Positions 36,450-46,014 of a stretch of DNA of 64,000 bases are shown one piece after another (the stretch's first letter is position 1; every line of letters begins with the position of its first letter). Origin of the DNA: Agromyces marinus (GTDB lineage Bacteria > Actinomycetota > Actinomycetes > Actinomycetales > Microbacteriaceae). Location: the NCBI RefSeq assembly GCF_021442325.1, contig NZ_CP087879.1, positions 2,418,001 through 2,482,000 of the forward strand, in the 5' to 3' direction. The notes below the pieces were generated by a model. That model saw nothing but the letters and a program-made list of their open reading frames with translations, searched no databases and was not told the origin of the DNA. The position numbers were made by a program, and so were the translations under genes.

Positions 36450-37358
36450 TTATGCGCCCAGCGCCTCGTAGACCTCGCGCAGCAGGAGGGCCGTCTCGGA
36501 CGGCGTCTTGCCGACCTTGACGCCTGCGGCCTCGAGGGCCTCCTTCTTGGCCTGCGCGGTGCCCGCCGATCCCGACACGATGGCGCCGGCGTGGCCCATG
36601 GTCTTGCCCTCGGGTGCGGTGAAGCCCGCGACGTAGCCGACGACCGGCTTGGTGACGTTGGCCTTGATGAAGTCGGCAGCGCGCTCTTCGGCGTCGCCGC
36701 CGATCTCGCCGATCATGACGATCGCCTTGGTCTCGGGGTCCGCCTCGAACGCGGCGAGCGCGTCGATGTGCGTCGTGCCGATGACGGGGTCGCCGCCGAT
36801 GCCGATCGCGGTCGAGAAGCCCAGGTCGCGCAGCTCGTACATCATCTGGTACGTCAGGGTGCCCGACTTCGACACGAGGCCGATCGGGCCCTTGCCGGTG
36901 ATGTTCGCCGGGGTGATGCCGACGAGCGACTCACCGGGGCTGATGATGCCCGGGCAGTTCGGCCCGATGATGCGGGTCGTGCCGCCCTTGGCCTTCGCGT
37001 GCGCCCAGAACTCGGCCGAGTCCTGCACGGGCACGCCCTCGGTGATGATCACGAGCAGCGGGATCTCGGCGTCGATGGCCTCGACGACGGCGTCCTTCGT
37101 GTAGGCCGGGGGCACGAACGCGATCGACACGTCGGCGCCCGTGGCCTGCATCGCCTCGGCGACCGAGGCGAAGACCGGCAGCTCGACGTCGGAGCCGTCC
37201 TGTGCCTTGTGCAGCACGGTCGTGCCGGCCTTGCGGGCGTTCACGCCGCCGACCACCTGGGTGCCCGCGGCGAGCATGCGCGCGGTGTGCTTGGTGCCCT
37301 CGCCGCCCGTGATGCCCTGGACGATGACCTTGGAGTCCTTGTTGAGGAAGATCGTCAT
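36450..37358 (-). CDS. sucD: Succinyl-CoA ligase, alpha subunit
   Basis: 302 residues, the CoA-binding, phosphohistidine-carrying subunit of the TCA-cycle succinyl-CoA synthetase. The start [17 protein letters not shown] is the CoA-binding Rossmann loop, [12 protein letters not shown] is conserved, and the phosphorylated histidine is H256 in [10 protein letters not shown]. It follows sucC by 37 bases in one operon. The convergent terminator at 36367-36397 closes the unit. Confidence 0.97.
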   Translation of the reverse strand: MTIFLNKDSKVIVQGITGGEGTKHTARMLAAGTQVVGGVNARKAGTTVLHKAQDGSDVELPVFASVAEAMQATGADVSIAFVPPAYTKDAVVEAIDAEIPLLVIITEGVPVQDSAEFWAHAKAKGGTTRIIGPNCPGIISPGESLVGITPANITGKGPIGLVSKSGTLTYQMMYELRDLGFSTAIGIGGDPVIGTTHIDALAAFEADPETKAIVMIGEIGGDAEERAADFIKANVTKPVVGYVAGFTAPEGKTMGHAGAIVSGSAGTAQAKKEALEAAGVKVGKTPSETALLLREVYEALGA

Positions 37359-37395
37359 TTCTTCGTTTCCTAGTCCTTGATCTCGACGGGCTCGA

Positions 37396-38562
37396 TCAGC
37401 CGGCGTTCGCCAGCTCGGCGGCCTTGTCGGCGCCCTGGTCCATGTTCTCGGCGAGCGTCACGAGCGGGTGCGCGGCCTCTTCGAGGATCCGGCGGCCCTC
37501 GGCGACGTTGTTGCCGTCGAGGCGCACGACGAGCGGCTTGTTCGCGGCCGAGCCGAGCTCGGCGAGCGCGCCCACGATGCCCTTGGCGACCTGGTCGCAC
37601 GCCGTGATGCCGCCGAAGACGTTCACGAACACGGCCTTGACCTGCGGGTCGCCGAGGATGATGCCGAGGCCGTTGGCCATGACCTCGGCCGACGCGCCGC
37701 CGCCGATGTCGAGGAAGTTGGCGGGCTTGACGCCGCCGTGGTTCTCACCCGCGTAGGCGACGACGTCGAGGGTCGACATGACCAGGCCCGCGCCGTTGCC
37801 GATGATGCCGACCTCGCCGTCGAGCTTGACGTAGTTGAGGTCGAGCTCCTTCGCGGCCGCCTCGAGCGGGTCGGTCGCGGCCTTGTCCTCGAGCAGCGCG
37901 TGACCCTGGTGGCGGAACTCGGCGTTCTCGTCGAGCGTGACCTTGCCGTCGAGGGCGATGACCTCGCCGTCCTCCGAGAGGATGAGCGGGTTGACCTCGA
38001 CGAGCGTGGCATCCTCGCCGGCGTACACCTCGTACAGCTTGACGAAGACGTCGGCGACCTTATCGACCAGGTCGGCCGGGAAGTTCGCCGCGACGGCGAT
38101 CTCGCGTGCCTTCTCAGCGGTGATGCCGGTACCCGGGTCGACCTCGATGCGCGCGAGCGCCTCGGGCTTCTCGACCGCGAGCTGCTCGATCTCCATGCCG
38201 CCCTCGACGCTCGTGAGCGAGAGGTAGGAGCGGTTGGCGCGGTCGAGCAGCACCGAGAAGTAGAACTCCTGCGCGATCTTCGCACCCGCTGCGACCATGA
38301 CGCGCTTGACGACGTGGCCCTTGATGTCGAGCCCGAGGATGTCGCGGGCCGCCGCCTCGGCCTCGTCGGCGTCCTTGGCGACCTTGACGCCGCCCGCCTT
38401 GCCGCGGCCGCCGGTCTTCACCTGCGCCTTGACGACGACGACGCCGCCGAGCTTCTCGGCTGCGGCGCGCACGTCTTCGGGGGTGTCGGCGACGATGCCC
38501 CGGAGCACCGGCACTCCGTACTTCTCGAAGAGGTCTCTGGCCTGGTACTCGTAAAGATCCAC
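37396..38562 (-). CDS. sucC: Succinyl-CoA ligase, beta subunit
   Basis: 388 residues, the nucleotide-binding ATP-grasp subunit. [16 protein letters not shown] starts the family. [17 protein letters not shown] is the nucleotide loop, [19 protein letters not shown] the metal-binding segment, and [12 protein letters not shown] the contact with the alpha subunit. The start is GTG at 38562, with AGGAAG six bases upstream. It is the first gene of sucCD. Two overlapping palindromic sites lie 68-101 bp upstream and closely match the icd operator. Confidence 0.97.
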   Translation of the reverse strand: MDLYEYQARDLFEKYGVPVLRGIVADTPEDVRAAAEKLGGVVVVKAQVKTGGRGKAGGVKVAKDADEAEAAARDILGLDIKGHVVKRVMVAAGAKIAQEFYFSVLLDRANRSYLSLTSVEGGMEIEQLAVEKPEALARIEVDPGTGITAEKAREIAVAANFPADLVDKVADVFVKLYEVYAGEDATLVEVNPLILSEDGEVIALDGKVTLDENAEFRHQGHALLEDKAATDPLEAAAKELDLNYVKLDGEVGIIGNGAGLVMSTLDVVAYAGENHGGVKPANFLDIGGGASAEVMANGLGIILGDPQVKAVFVNVFGGITACDQVAKGIVGALAELGSAANKPLVVRLDGNNVAEGRRILEEAAHPLVTLAENMDQGADKAAELANAG

Positions 38563-38629
38563 GCTCTGCTTCCTATCGTTCCGCGCGAGAGTGCGCAGGG
38601 ATGGGTGTGATGGGAGGCCCGGCTGTGAG

Positions 38630-38663
38630 AGTCTCGACGTCAAGATACCTCGATGTCGAGATA
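38630..38663. promoter_or_regulatory. Two overlapping palindromic operators upstream of sucCD
   Basis: Site B (38646-38663) reads on the sucC strand TATCTCGA-CA-TCGAGGTA, 16 of 18 identical to the icd site at 1694-1711. Site A (38630-38647) is a weaker version, AGTCTCGA-CG-TCAAGATA, overlapping B by two bases. The repeated spacing suggests cooperative binding by one regulator. The divergent VIT1-like gene starts 109 bp away. Confidence 0.65.
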
Positions 38664-38772
38664 AGTCGAGCCGCGACCATGGTACTCCCCCGCCGCCCGG
38701 CCGCCGAACCCGCGGGCTGAGGCGAGCCTTCCCATGCTGGCGCGGCCTCGGGGCCGCTGGAAGACTGCCGAC

Positions 38773-39495
38773 ATGACGGATGCCACGGCCGAACCCCTGC
38801 ACCGGACCGATCCGCACGAGGTCAAGGTGCACGAGAAGCTCAACTGGTTGCGTGCGGCGGTGCTCGGCGCGAACGACGGGATCATCTCGGTCGCCGCGCT
38901 CGTGGTCGGCGTCGCCGCGGCGACGACGAACCTCGGCGCCATCCTCGTCGCCGGCGTGGCCTCGGTCGCGGCCGGAGCGATCTCCATGGGCCTCGGCGAG
39001 TACGTCTCGGTCTCGAGCCAGCGCGACACCGAGCGTGCGCTCATCGAGAAGGAACGCGATGAGCTCGCGACCATGCCCGATCAGGAGCTGGCCGAGCTCG
39101 CGGGCATCTACCGCGGCAAGGGGCTGACTCCGGAGACCGCGCAGCGCGTGGCCGAGGAGCTGACCGCCCACGACGCACTGGGTGCGCACCTCGAGGCCGA
39201 GCTGCACATCTCCGAGCACGACGTCGTGAGCCCGTGGCATGCGGCGTGGGCCTCCGCGCTGTCGTTCCTGGCCGGCGCGGTCCTGCCGATGCTCGCGATC
39301 CTGCTGCCCCCTCCGGAGTGGCGCGTCGCGACGACGTTCGTCGCGGTCGTGATCGCCCTCGCGATCACCGGCTGGCTCTCGGCGTGGATCGGCGGGGCGC
39401 CGCGCACGCGGGCGATCCTCCGGGTCGTCACGGGCGGTGCGCTCGCGCTGGCCGTGACGTGGGTGATCGGCGGGTTGCTCGGCGGGGTGCTCTGA
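38773..39495 (+). CDS. VIT1/CCC1 family transporter
   Basis: 240-residue membrane protein of the vacuolar iron transporter/CCC1 family, which in known members moves Fe2+ or Mn2+. The opening [20 protein letters not shown] and the second block [21 protein letters not shown] are signature segments with metal-site Asp, Glu and Met. A hydrophilic helical linker (about 95-160, rich in Glu/Asp) corresponds to the metal-binding domain, followed by three more helices. ATG at 38773 has no Shine-Dalgarno sequence; AAGACT ends six bases upstream, suggesting a leaderless start. It is divergent from sucCD. Confidence 0.9.
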   Translation: MTDATAEPLHRTDPHEVKVHEKLNWLRAAVLGANDGIISVAALVVGVAAATTNLGAILVAGVASVAAGAISMGLGEYVSVSSQRDTERALIEKERDELATMPDQELAELAGIYRGKGLTPETAQRVAEELTAHDALGAHLEAELHISEHDVVSPWHAAWASALSFLAGAVLPMLAILLPPPEWRVATTFVAVVIALAITGWLSAWIGGAPRTRAILRVVTGGALALAVTWVIGGLLGGVL

Positions 39496-39599
39496 CGGGC
39501 GTGTTCGCGTGTCCACCGAACGGGGGTGTGCGGATCCTCGAAGCGGGGCGTAGCGTCCGATCGACGTCTCGCGGGCGCGAGCGGACTGCGAGGGTCACC

Positions 39600-42500
39600 A
39601 TGTCGGGTGCGATGTCGGGTGCGGGTCAGGCGTTCTCGAGGCGGATGTTCCTACAGGGGTCGACCGCGGTCGCCCTCAGTGCGGGCGCGTTGCCGGGCCT
39701 CATCGACCGGAGCAGCGCGAGCGCGCTGGCGTCGGTGGCCTCGCCGGTGCGCGCGTACGCCGAGCCCACGCTCGGCGGGGGTTCCGGCCTCGCGCTGCCG
39801 ATGCTCAGCGACGGGTTGAACCTCGACCAGCCCCAGTACTACGAGACGATCCAGGCGGGTCGGCGCGTGTTCTGCAAGACGCGGCAGAATGCCGATATCG
39901 ACGGCGACGGTCAGGATGAACTCATCTATCGAAACCCGGCCGGCATCAGTGCCTTCCGCTTCGACGCCGACACCGGGCAGTGGCTCGCGCTGCCGCCCTC
40001 GACGGCCTTCGGCGACGAGGCCGGATGGGACGAGGCGTGGTACTACCCCACCATCCAGACGGCCGACCTCGACGGCGACGGCCGGGCCGAGCTGATCGGC
40101 TGGGGCCCGAAGGGCGTCGAGGTGCACCGCTACGATCCCACCACCGAGACCTGGATCGATCTCGGCGTCGCGAATCCGATGACCGGCTCGCTCTGGGCGA
40201 TGCCGTGGTACTTCCAAACGATGCAGTGCGCCGACATCGACGGCGACGGCCAGGACGAACTGCTGGTGCGGTACAAAGACGGTCTTCGAGCGTGGAAGCT
40301 CACCGGCACGTCATGGACGCAGCTCGCCACCATCAGCGCGATGTCGGATACTGCCGGATGGACCGAACTGAGCATGTTCGAGACGATCCAGTGCGCCGAT
40401 CTCGACGGCGACGGCCGGGCCGAGGTCTTCGCGCGCAGCGCCGACGGGATCGTCGCGTGGCGGTACAGCGCGGGGCAGTGGGTGGCGCTGCCTGCGGGGC
40501 CGGAGCTCTCGAATGCCGAAGAGTGGAACTACCCGCAGTACTACCAGACCCTCCAGTCCGCTGACCTCGACGGCGACGGACGAGCTGAGATCTTCATCCG
40601 CAACAACACCCAGATCCGCGCGTGGAAGTTCACCGACACCGCCTGGCAGGAACTGCCCCTGGGTCCGATGATGGAAGACAGCGACGGCTGGGGCGACCCG
40701 CGGTACTACAAGACCCTCCAAGCCGCGGACCTCGACGGCGATGGACGAGCTGAGATCCTGGTCCGCGGCGGCTTCGAGATCCTGGCGTGGAAGTACACCG
40801 GCACCGGCTGGCAGTTCCTGTCTCCCGGCCCCGCGTGGTCGGACGCCGACGGATGGAACGCCAGCCAGTACTACCAGACGATCCAACCTGCGCGGGTCAA
40901 GACGAGCGCGGCCGCCAACCCGCACATGCCGGCCACCGAGTCGGGCACCCTCGACGTGCTCTTCGGCCGTTCCTCCCTCGCGATCGAGACGTACCGCATG
41001 CTGCCCGACACGAGCTGGACACCGACCTCGGCGCCGTGGCCGACGCTCGACGCAGCCTCGTACGCATACGCCGCAGAGCTGCTCGGCCTCATCGAGAGGA
41101 ACGTCAGGGACATCTACGGCAACGACGTCGACCTGTCCGCATACGCGGACCAGCTCCATCCGACCCCGGCCCTGCCCACTGGATCGACCATCGACCCCAC
41201 CCAGTGGGCCGCGGTCTGCGAACAGCTCTACACGGAGCTTCGCTGGGCCGACCAGGTGCAGACCTGGTACCACAACGTGCGTTCCCTCCTCACGGCCACC
41301 TACACCGGCGACGACATCGCCCTCCAAGCGGTCGCCGAGACGATCCAACTGAAGGACCCGTCGAGCACCTCGCTCACGCTGTCCATCCTGTCGTTCGTCG
41401 CCACCGTCGCCGCCGCGGGGCTCAGCCTGACGGCGACCCCGATGGCCGGCGCCGTCGCCGGCACCATCGGCGCGGCATGCACCCTCGCCGGCTCGACCAG
41501 CGGATCCGACAGCGACAAGGTGCAGGACACGATCGCGAACCTCGACAAGCAGCTCCTCGACGCCTTCGAGAGCTCGATCAGGTCGATGGACGACCAGCGT
41601 GGGGCGGCGACCGCCGATTACGGACTCATGGCCGCGATCGGCAGACAGATCATCGGGCAGGCACCGGCCTGGGCCTGGGACGATGCCGACCAGGACGCGC
41701 TCATGCTCGCGGGCCAACGCCAATACGCCCTGTCCGCGTGGAAGGCACTCGCCGCACCCTCCGGATGGAAGTGGTCGGTCGCCGGCGAGGACGACTACTC
41801 GGGCATCATCGATGAGAACGGCGGGCGGTACTACAACAACGGCTGGTTCTGGATGGCGGGCGGCTACCATGCGTACTCCTGGGATCCCGGCGACGACATC
41901 TCTTGGCTGTGCCAGTTCTACATGCTGCGGCAAGGCACATCGACCCTCATCGACGACACCGTGCTGCACACCCTCTTCGACGCGTACAACCCGGCGAAGG
42001 GCGTATTCCCGCTGGGCGCGAACCTGATCGACGCGGTCGCCGCCCGCCACGGCTGGCCGCGGCTGGGCAGCGCCGGCACCTCCAAGAGCGACTCGGGCTG
42101 CTCGGACGTCCCCGATCCCTGGACCGTCGATGGATCGAAGGGCGTCATCTCGGGGTCGCACGCGACTCTCGCGGCGACCGCCGGCACTGCCGCATTCGCC
42201 TCGCCCGCGCCCGTACCGACGGCGAAGTCAGCGAAGTCGGCGAAGCCGAAGAACCGCACTCGGCCCGAACGAGACCGGCCCAACCAACTGCACGCACTCG
42301 GTATCGATCTCGGTGTGAACGTCGAGCTCTCACGCGACACCGCGGGAGAACTGGTCGCCCTCATCCGGACGACCAACTACGGCCTCACCGCCGCAGAGGA
42401 GGTCCGGATCGTCAGCGCGAAGCTCGGTGGGCGCGAGGCCATCGGTCCGCTGCCGAGCCATCACCGCCACGTCGACGCAGGCGAGGCGATCTCGACGCAT

Positions 42501-42617
42501 CTGCGCTTCGTCGGCGTGCCCGGCAAGGCGGGAAAGCAGGTCACGCTGAAGCTCGGACACTCCCACCTCGACGGAGACTACGCGACCACGCTTCAGCTGA
42601 CACTGCCCACGGTATAG
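39600..42617 (+). CDS. Tat-exported propeller protein with hydrophobic hairpin, unknown function
   Basis: 1005 residues. The N-terminus has a Tat motif SRRMFLQG and a hydrophobic stretch. Residues about 76-490 hold seven ~55-residue repeats of the form YYQTIQ-ADLDGDGRAEI-AWKY-W; six contain the Ca-binding loop DxDGDG. This resembles a seven-bladed FG-GAP/PVL-lectin-like propeller. The region after 490 looks helical, with a hydrophobic segment around 590-635 (SILSFVATVAAAGLSLTA then MAGAVAGTIGAACTLAG), a possible membrane-inserting hairpin. A Lys/Ala/Pro linker (875-895) leads to a C-terminal beta-sandwich-like domain (900-1005). ATG at 39600 has GAGGG five bases upstream. It could be a secreted lectin or a pore-forming toxin; this is inference. 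Confidence 0.75.
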   Translation: MSGAMSGAGQAFSRRMFLQGSTAVALSAGALPGLIDRSSASALASVASPVRAYAEPTLGGGSGLALPMLSDGLNLDQPQYYETIQAGRRVFCKTRQNADIDGDGQDELIYRNPAGISAFRFDADTGQWLALPPSTAFGDEAGWDEAWYYPTIQTADLDGDGRAELIGWGPKGVEVHRYDPTTETWIDLGVANPMTGSLWAMPWYFQTMQCADIDGDGQDELLVRYKDGLRAWKLTGTSWTQLATISAMSDTAGWTELSMFETIQCADLDGDGRAEVFARSADGIVAWRYSAGQWVALPAGPELSNAEEWNYPQYYQTLQSADLDGDGRAEIFIRNNTQIRAWKFTDTAWQELPLGPMMEDSDGWGDPRYYKTLQAADLDGDGRAEILVRGGFEILAWKYTGTGWQFLSPGPAWSDADGWNASQYYQTIQPARVKTSAAANPHMPATESGTLDVLFGRSSLAIETYRMLPDTSWTPTSAPWPTLDAASYAYAAELLGLIERNVRDIYGNDVDLSAYADQLHPTPALPTGSTIDPTQWAAVCEQLYTELRWADQVQTWYHNVRSLLTATYTGDDIALQAVAETIQLKDPSSTSLTLSILSFVATVAAAGLSLTATPMAGAVAGTIGAACTLAGSTSGSDSDKVQDTIANLDKQLLDAFESSIRSMDDQRGAATADYGLMAAIGRQIIGQAPAWAWDDADQDALMLAGQRQYALSAWKALAAPSGWKWSVAGEDDYSGIIDENGGRYYNNGWFWMAGGYHAYSWDPGDDISWLCQFYMLRQGTSTLIDDTVLHTLFDAYNPAKGVFPLGANLIDAVAARHGWPRLGSAGTSKSDSGCSDVPDPWTVDGSKGVISGSHATLAATAGTAAFASPAPVPTAKSAKSAKPKNRTRPERDRPNQLHALGIDLGVNVELSRDTAGELVALIRTTNYGLTAAEEVRIVSAKLGGREAIGPLPSHHRHVDAGEAISTHLRFVGVPGKAGKQVTLKLGHSHLDGDYATTLQLTLPTV

Positions 42618-42761
42618 GCCGCCCACCGCGGGTGCAGACCGCCGGCAACGGTCGCCCCGGATCGCCATCGGCCTGCCCCCCATCGGGTCGGACCACGTCG
42701 TCCTCGATGACCCGGATCCACGGGCTCCCGTAGGCGGCGCGCTGCGCGCGGATCGGTCAGG

Positions 42762-45245
42762 TCAGAGCTTCTCGATCGGCGCGATCTTGATGAGGAGCTT
42801 CTTCTGCCCGGCGGTGTCGAATCCGACGTGCGCGATGCGCTTGGTGCCCTCGCCGGTGACCTGACGCACCGTGCCCTCGCCGAAGTCGGTGTGCCGGATC
42901 CGGTCGCCCGCTGCGAGGGTGAGATCGCCGTTGTCGCGCACGGTGCCGGTGACCCGGTTGGCCCACTCGGTCTTCGGCGCGGCCGACTTCGTGACGCTGA
43001 ATCGCTCGAGGTCTCGGTCGCGGGTTCCCCACGCGCCGCCGCCCGCGCCGCCGCGGCGCGCGTTGAGCGCGCGCGGCTGGGAACCGCCGCGACCGTTGGC
43101 CATGCCGGGCGACTGCCGCCAGTCGACGAGCTCGTCGGGGATCTCCTGCAGGTAGCGGCTCGGCATCGCGACCGACACCTCGCCGAACTGGGCTCGGCTC
43201 ATCGCGAGCGACAGGTAGAGGCGCTTGCGCGCGCGCGTGATGCCGACGTAGAACAGGCGGCGCTCCTCAGCCGGCCCGCCGGGTTCGGAGGCCGACATCT
43301 GGTGCGGCAGCAGTCCCTCTTCGAGCCCGGTGAGGAAGACGGCGTGGTACTCGAGCCCCTTCGCGGTGTGCAGCGTCATGAGCGAGACGGTGCCCGACGC
43401 GTCGTCGAGTTCGTCGGCCGCCGCGACGAGCGAGACCTGGGTGAGGAAGTCGACGAGGCTCGCGCCCGGGTTCTCACGATCGAAGTCCTTGGTCTGCGCG
43501 AGCAGTTCCTCGACGTTCTCGGCGCGCGTCTCGTCTTGCGGGTCGCGGCTCGTGCGCAGCGTCTCGACGAGCTTCGACCCCTCGATGAGGAACGCGAGCA
43601 CGTCGGACACCTTCGCTGCGCCCGCGTTGGTGCCCTCGGCGATGCCCTGCTCGCTCGGCACGAGCATCGCGGCAGCCTCGTCGAGGAGCTTCGCGAGGCC
43701 CTGGATGGCCGTCGTGGCCTTGGGCCCGAGCCCGAGCCCGTCGGCGGCCCGCATCGCCTGCCGGAACGTGAGGTCGTTCGCCTCGGCGAAGCTCGCGATG
43801 GAGGTCTCGGTCGCCGGCCCGATGCCGCGCTTGGGCGTGTTCAGGATGCGCCGGATGGCGAGTTCGTCGAGCGGGTTCGCGACCGCGACGAGGTAGGCCA
43901 TCGCGTCCTTGATCTCGGCACGTTCGTAGAACTTCGTGCCGCCGACCACGCGGTACGGCAGCGCCGAGCGCACGAAGATCTCCTCCAGCGCGCGAGTCTG
44001 CGCATTGGTGCGGTAGAACACGGCGATGTCGCGGTACGCGACGCCAGCGCGGTGCAGCGCCTCGATCTCGTCGGCGACGAACTGCGCCTCATCGTGCGCC
44101 GAGTACCCGGTGTAGCCCGTGATCTTCTCGCCGTCGCCGTCGGCCGTCCAGAGCTTCTTGTCCTTCCGGTCGAAGTTGTTCGAGATGACGGCGTTGGCGG
44201 CCGAGAGGATGTTCTGGGTCGACCGGTAGTTCTGCTCGAGCAGCACGACCTTCGCACCTGGGAAGTCGCGCTCGAACTCGACGATGTTGCGGATGTCGGC
44301 GCCGCGGAAAGCGTAGATCGACTGGTCGGAGTCGCCGACGACCGTCAGGCTCGCGCCGGGGATCGACCCCGAGGCATCCGTCAGCCCCCGCACGAGCACG
44401 CCGTGCTCGTTCAGCTCGGCGACGACGTCGGGTTCGACGGCGCGCGTCAGCTCGCGGATGAGCGAGTACTGGGCGTGGTTGGTGTCCTGGTACTCGTCGA
44501 CGAGGATGTGGCGGAACCGCCGCTGGTAGAGCGCCGCGACCTTCGGGAAGGCACGGAACAGGTAGACGGTCTCGCTGATGAGGTCGTCGAAGTCGAGCGC
44601 GCTCGCGTCGCGCAGCCGCCGCGTGTACTGCCGGAAGATCTCGAGGAACATCACCTCGTTCGGGTCGTTCGAGTTGACGTTGCGCGCGTACGTCTCGACG
44701 TCGGCGAGCTCGTTCTTGAGCTTGGAGATCTTCGCCTGCGCGCTCGCGGGCGTGAAGCCGAGCGTGTCGGCATCGAGCTCCTTGATGATGCGCTTCAGGA
44801 TCGTGCGCTGGTCGGCCGAGTCGTAGATCGTGAAGGTGCTCGACAGCCCGATCGACTCGGCCTCGCGGCGCAGGATCCGCACGCACGCCGAGTGGAAGGT
44901 CGAGATCCACATGCCGCCGGCCGCCTCGCCGAGCAGCGCCTCGACGCGCTCGCGCATCTCGGCCGCCGCCTTGTTCGTGAACGTGATCGCGAGGATCTGG
45001 CTCGGCCACGCCTCGCGCGCGTCGATCAGGCTCGCGATCCGGTGGGTGAGCACTCGCGTCTTGCCGGAGCCCGCGCCCGCGACGATGAGCAGGGCCGGGC
45101 CGCGGTACTCGACGGCCTCCCGCTGCTGCGGGTTCAGCCCCGCCGTGAGGTGAGCGGATGCCGCGGGGCCGGCGTGCGCGTCGGGGGCCGCGCCGGGCGC
45201 CTCGCGCCAGCCGGTCGGGTCGTCGGGGTCGAGGATCAGCGTCAT
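42762..45245 (-). CDS. pcrA: ATP-dependent DNA helicase, UvrD/PcrA type
   Basis: 827-residue superfamily 1A 3'-5' helicase for DNA repair and replication restart. Motif I LLIVAGAGSGKTRVL, Ia ILAITFTNKAAAEMRERV, II (ILVDEYQDTNHAQ), III VVGDSDQSIYAFRGAD, IV VLLEQNYRST, V LMTLHTAKGLEYHAVFLTG and VI VGITRARKRLYL are all present. The C-terminal extension GDRIRHTDFGEGTVRQVTGEG is the Tudor-like RNA polymerase-binding domain of PcrA. A TAGACT box (complement of 45255-45260) lies nine bases before the ATG, so the leader is very short or absent. Confidence 0.95.
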   Translation of the reverse strand: MTLILDPDDPTGWREAPGAAPDAHAGPAASAHLTAGLNPQQREAVEYRGPALLIVAGAGSGKTRVLTHRIASLIDAREAWPSQILAITFTNKAAAEMRERVEALLGEAAGGMWISTFHSACVRILRREAESIGLSSTFTIYDSADQRTILKRIIKELDADTLGFTPASAQAKISKLKNELADVETYARNVNSNDPNEVMFLEIFRQYTRRLRDASALDFDDLISETVYLFRAFPKVAALYQRRFRHILVDEYQDTNHAQYSLIRELTRAVEPDVVAELNEHGVLVRGLTDASGSIPGASLTVVGDSDQSIYAFRGADIRNIVEFERDFPGAKVVLLEQNYRSTQNILSAANAVISNNFDRKDKKLWTADGDGEKITGYTGYSAHDEAQFVADEIEALHRAGVAYRDIAVFYRTNAQTRALEEIFVRSALPYRVVGGTKFYERAEIKDAMAYLVAVANPLDELAIRRILNTPKRGIGPATETSIASFAEANDLTFRQAMRAADGLGLGPKATTAIQGLAKLLDEAAAMLVPSEQGIAEGTNAGAAKVSDVLAFLIEGSKLVETLRTSRDPQDETRAENVEELLAQTKDFDRENPGASLVDFLTQVSLVAAADELDDASGTVSLMTLHTAKGLEYHAVFLTGLEEGLLPHQMSASEPGGPAEERRLFYVGITRARKRLYLSLAMSRAQFGEVSVAMPSRYLQEIPDELVDWRQSPGMANGRGGSQPRALNARRGGAGGGAWGTRDRDLERFSVTKSAAPKTEWANRVTGTVRDNGDLTLAAGDRIRHTDFGEGTVRQVTGEGTKRIAHVGFDTAGQKKLLIKIAPIEKL

Positions 45246-45321
45246 GTCCCGACCAGTCTAGGCGCGGCATCCGACAGCGGATGCGGGGCGCCGAGGCCCC
45301 GGCTGCAACGCAGCCCACCGA

Positions 45322-46014
45322 TCAGGCGTCGGCCTCGCCGACCCGCACCAGGCCACCCTCGTAGGCGAGCACCGCGACCTGCACCCGGTCACGCGCGTCG
45401 AGACGCGTGAGCAGCCGCGACACGTACGTCTTGACCGTCGACTCCGAGAGGAAGAGGCGCGAGGCGATCTCGGCGTTCGAGAGGCCGCGCGCGACGAGCC
45501 GGGCGATGTCGGACTCGCGTTCGCTGAGGCCGGCGAGCCGCGCAGTCGCCTCCGGGTGCGATGCATCCCCGCGTTCGGCTGCGGCGAACCGTTCGAGCAG
45601 TCTCGCCGTGACCGCCGGCGCCAGCATCGCCTCGCCGCGAGCGACCACCCGCACGCCGTGCACGAGGTCGTCCGGCGAGACGTCCTTCAACAGGAATCCG
45701 GACGCCCCGGCGCGGACCGCACCGAACACGAGGTCGTCGAGGTCGAACGTGGTGAGGGCGAGCACCCGAGGCGCCTCAGGCCGCGCGGTGATGCGGCGGG
45801 TCGCCTCGACGCCGTCGAGCACCGGCATCCGCATGTCCATGAGCACGACGTCGGGCAGGGTCTCGGCGACGCGCGCGACCGCCTCCTCCCCGTCGGCGGC
45901 CTCCGCGACGATGTCGAACCCGGCGCGCTCGAGGATGAGCCGGAAGCCCGCGCGCACGAGTTCCTGGTCGTCGACGATGGCGACCCGGGTCCGGGCGCCG
46001 TCGCCCCCGGTCAT
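45322..46014 (-). CDS. Response regulator, NarL/LuxR family
   Basis: 230 residues. The receiver domain has DD16-17, phosphoacceptor D60 in DVVLMDMRMPVLDG and the conserved lysine in GFLLKDVSPDD. The LuxR-type DNA-binding domain (about 155-220) has LSERESDIARLVARGLSN and ESTVKTYVSRLLTRL. It is the second gene after the kinase, overlapping it by 4 bp. Likely targets are the divergent membrane protein gene at 47416 and the nearby ABC-2 exporter, but no operator was identified. Confidence 0.93.
   Translation of the reverse strand: MTGGDGARTRVAIVDDQELVRAGFRLILERAGFDIVAEAADGEEAVARVAETLPDVVLMDMRMPVLDGVEATRRITARPEAPRVLALTTFDLDDLVFGAVRAGASGFLLKDVSPDDLVHGVRVVARGEAMLAPAVTARLLERFAAAERGDASHPEATARLAGLSERESDIARLVARGLSNAEIASRLFLSESTVKTYVSRLLTRLDARDRVQVAVLAYEGGLVRVGEADA

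Noticed and set aside
36402-38610. Plus-strand frames opposite sucD and sucC rich in Leu, Glu and Arg
   Set aside because: Shadow translation of highly conserved TCA-cycle genes.
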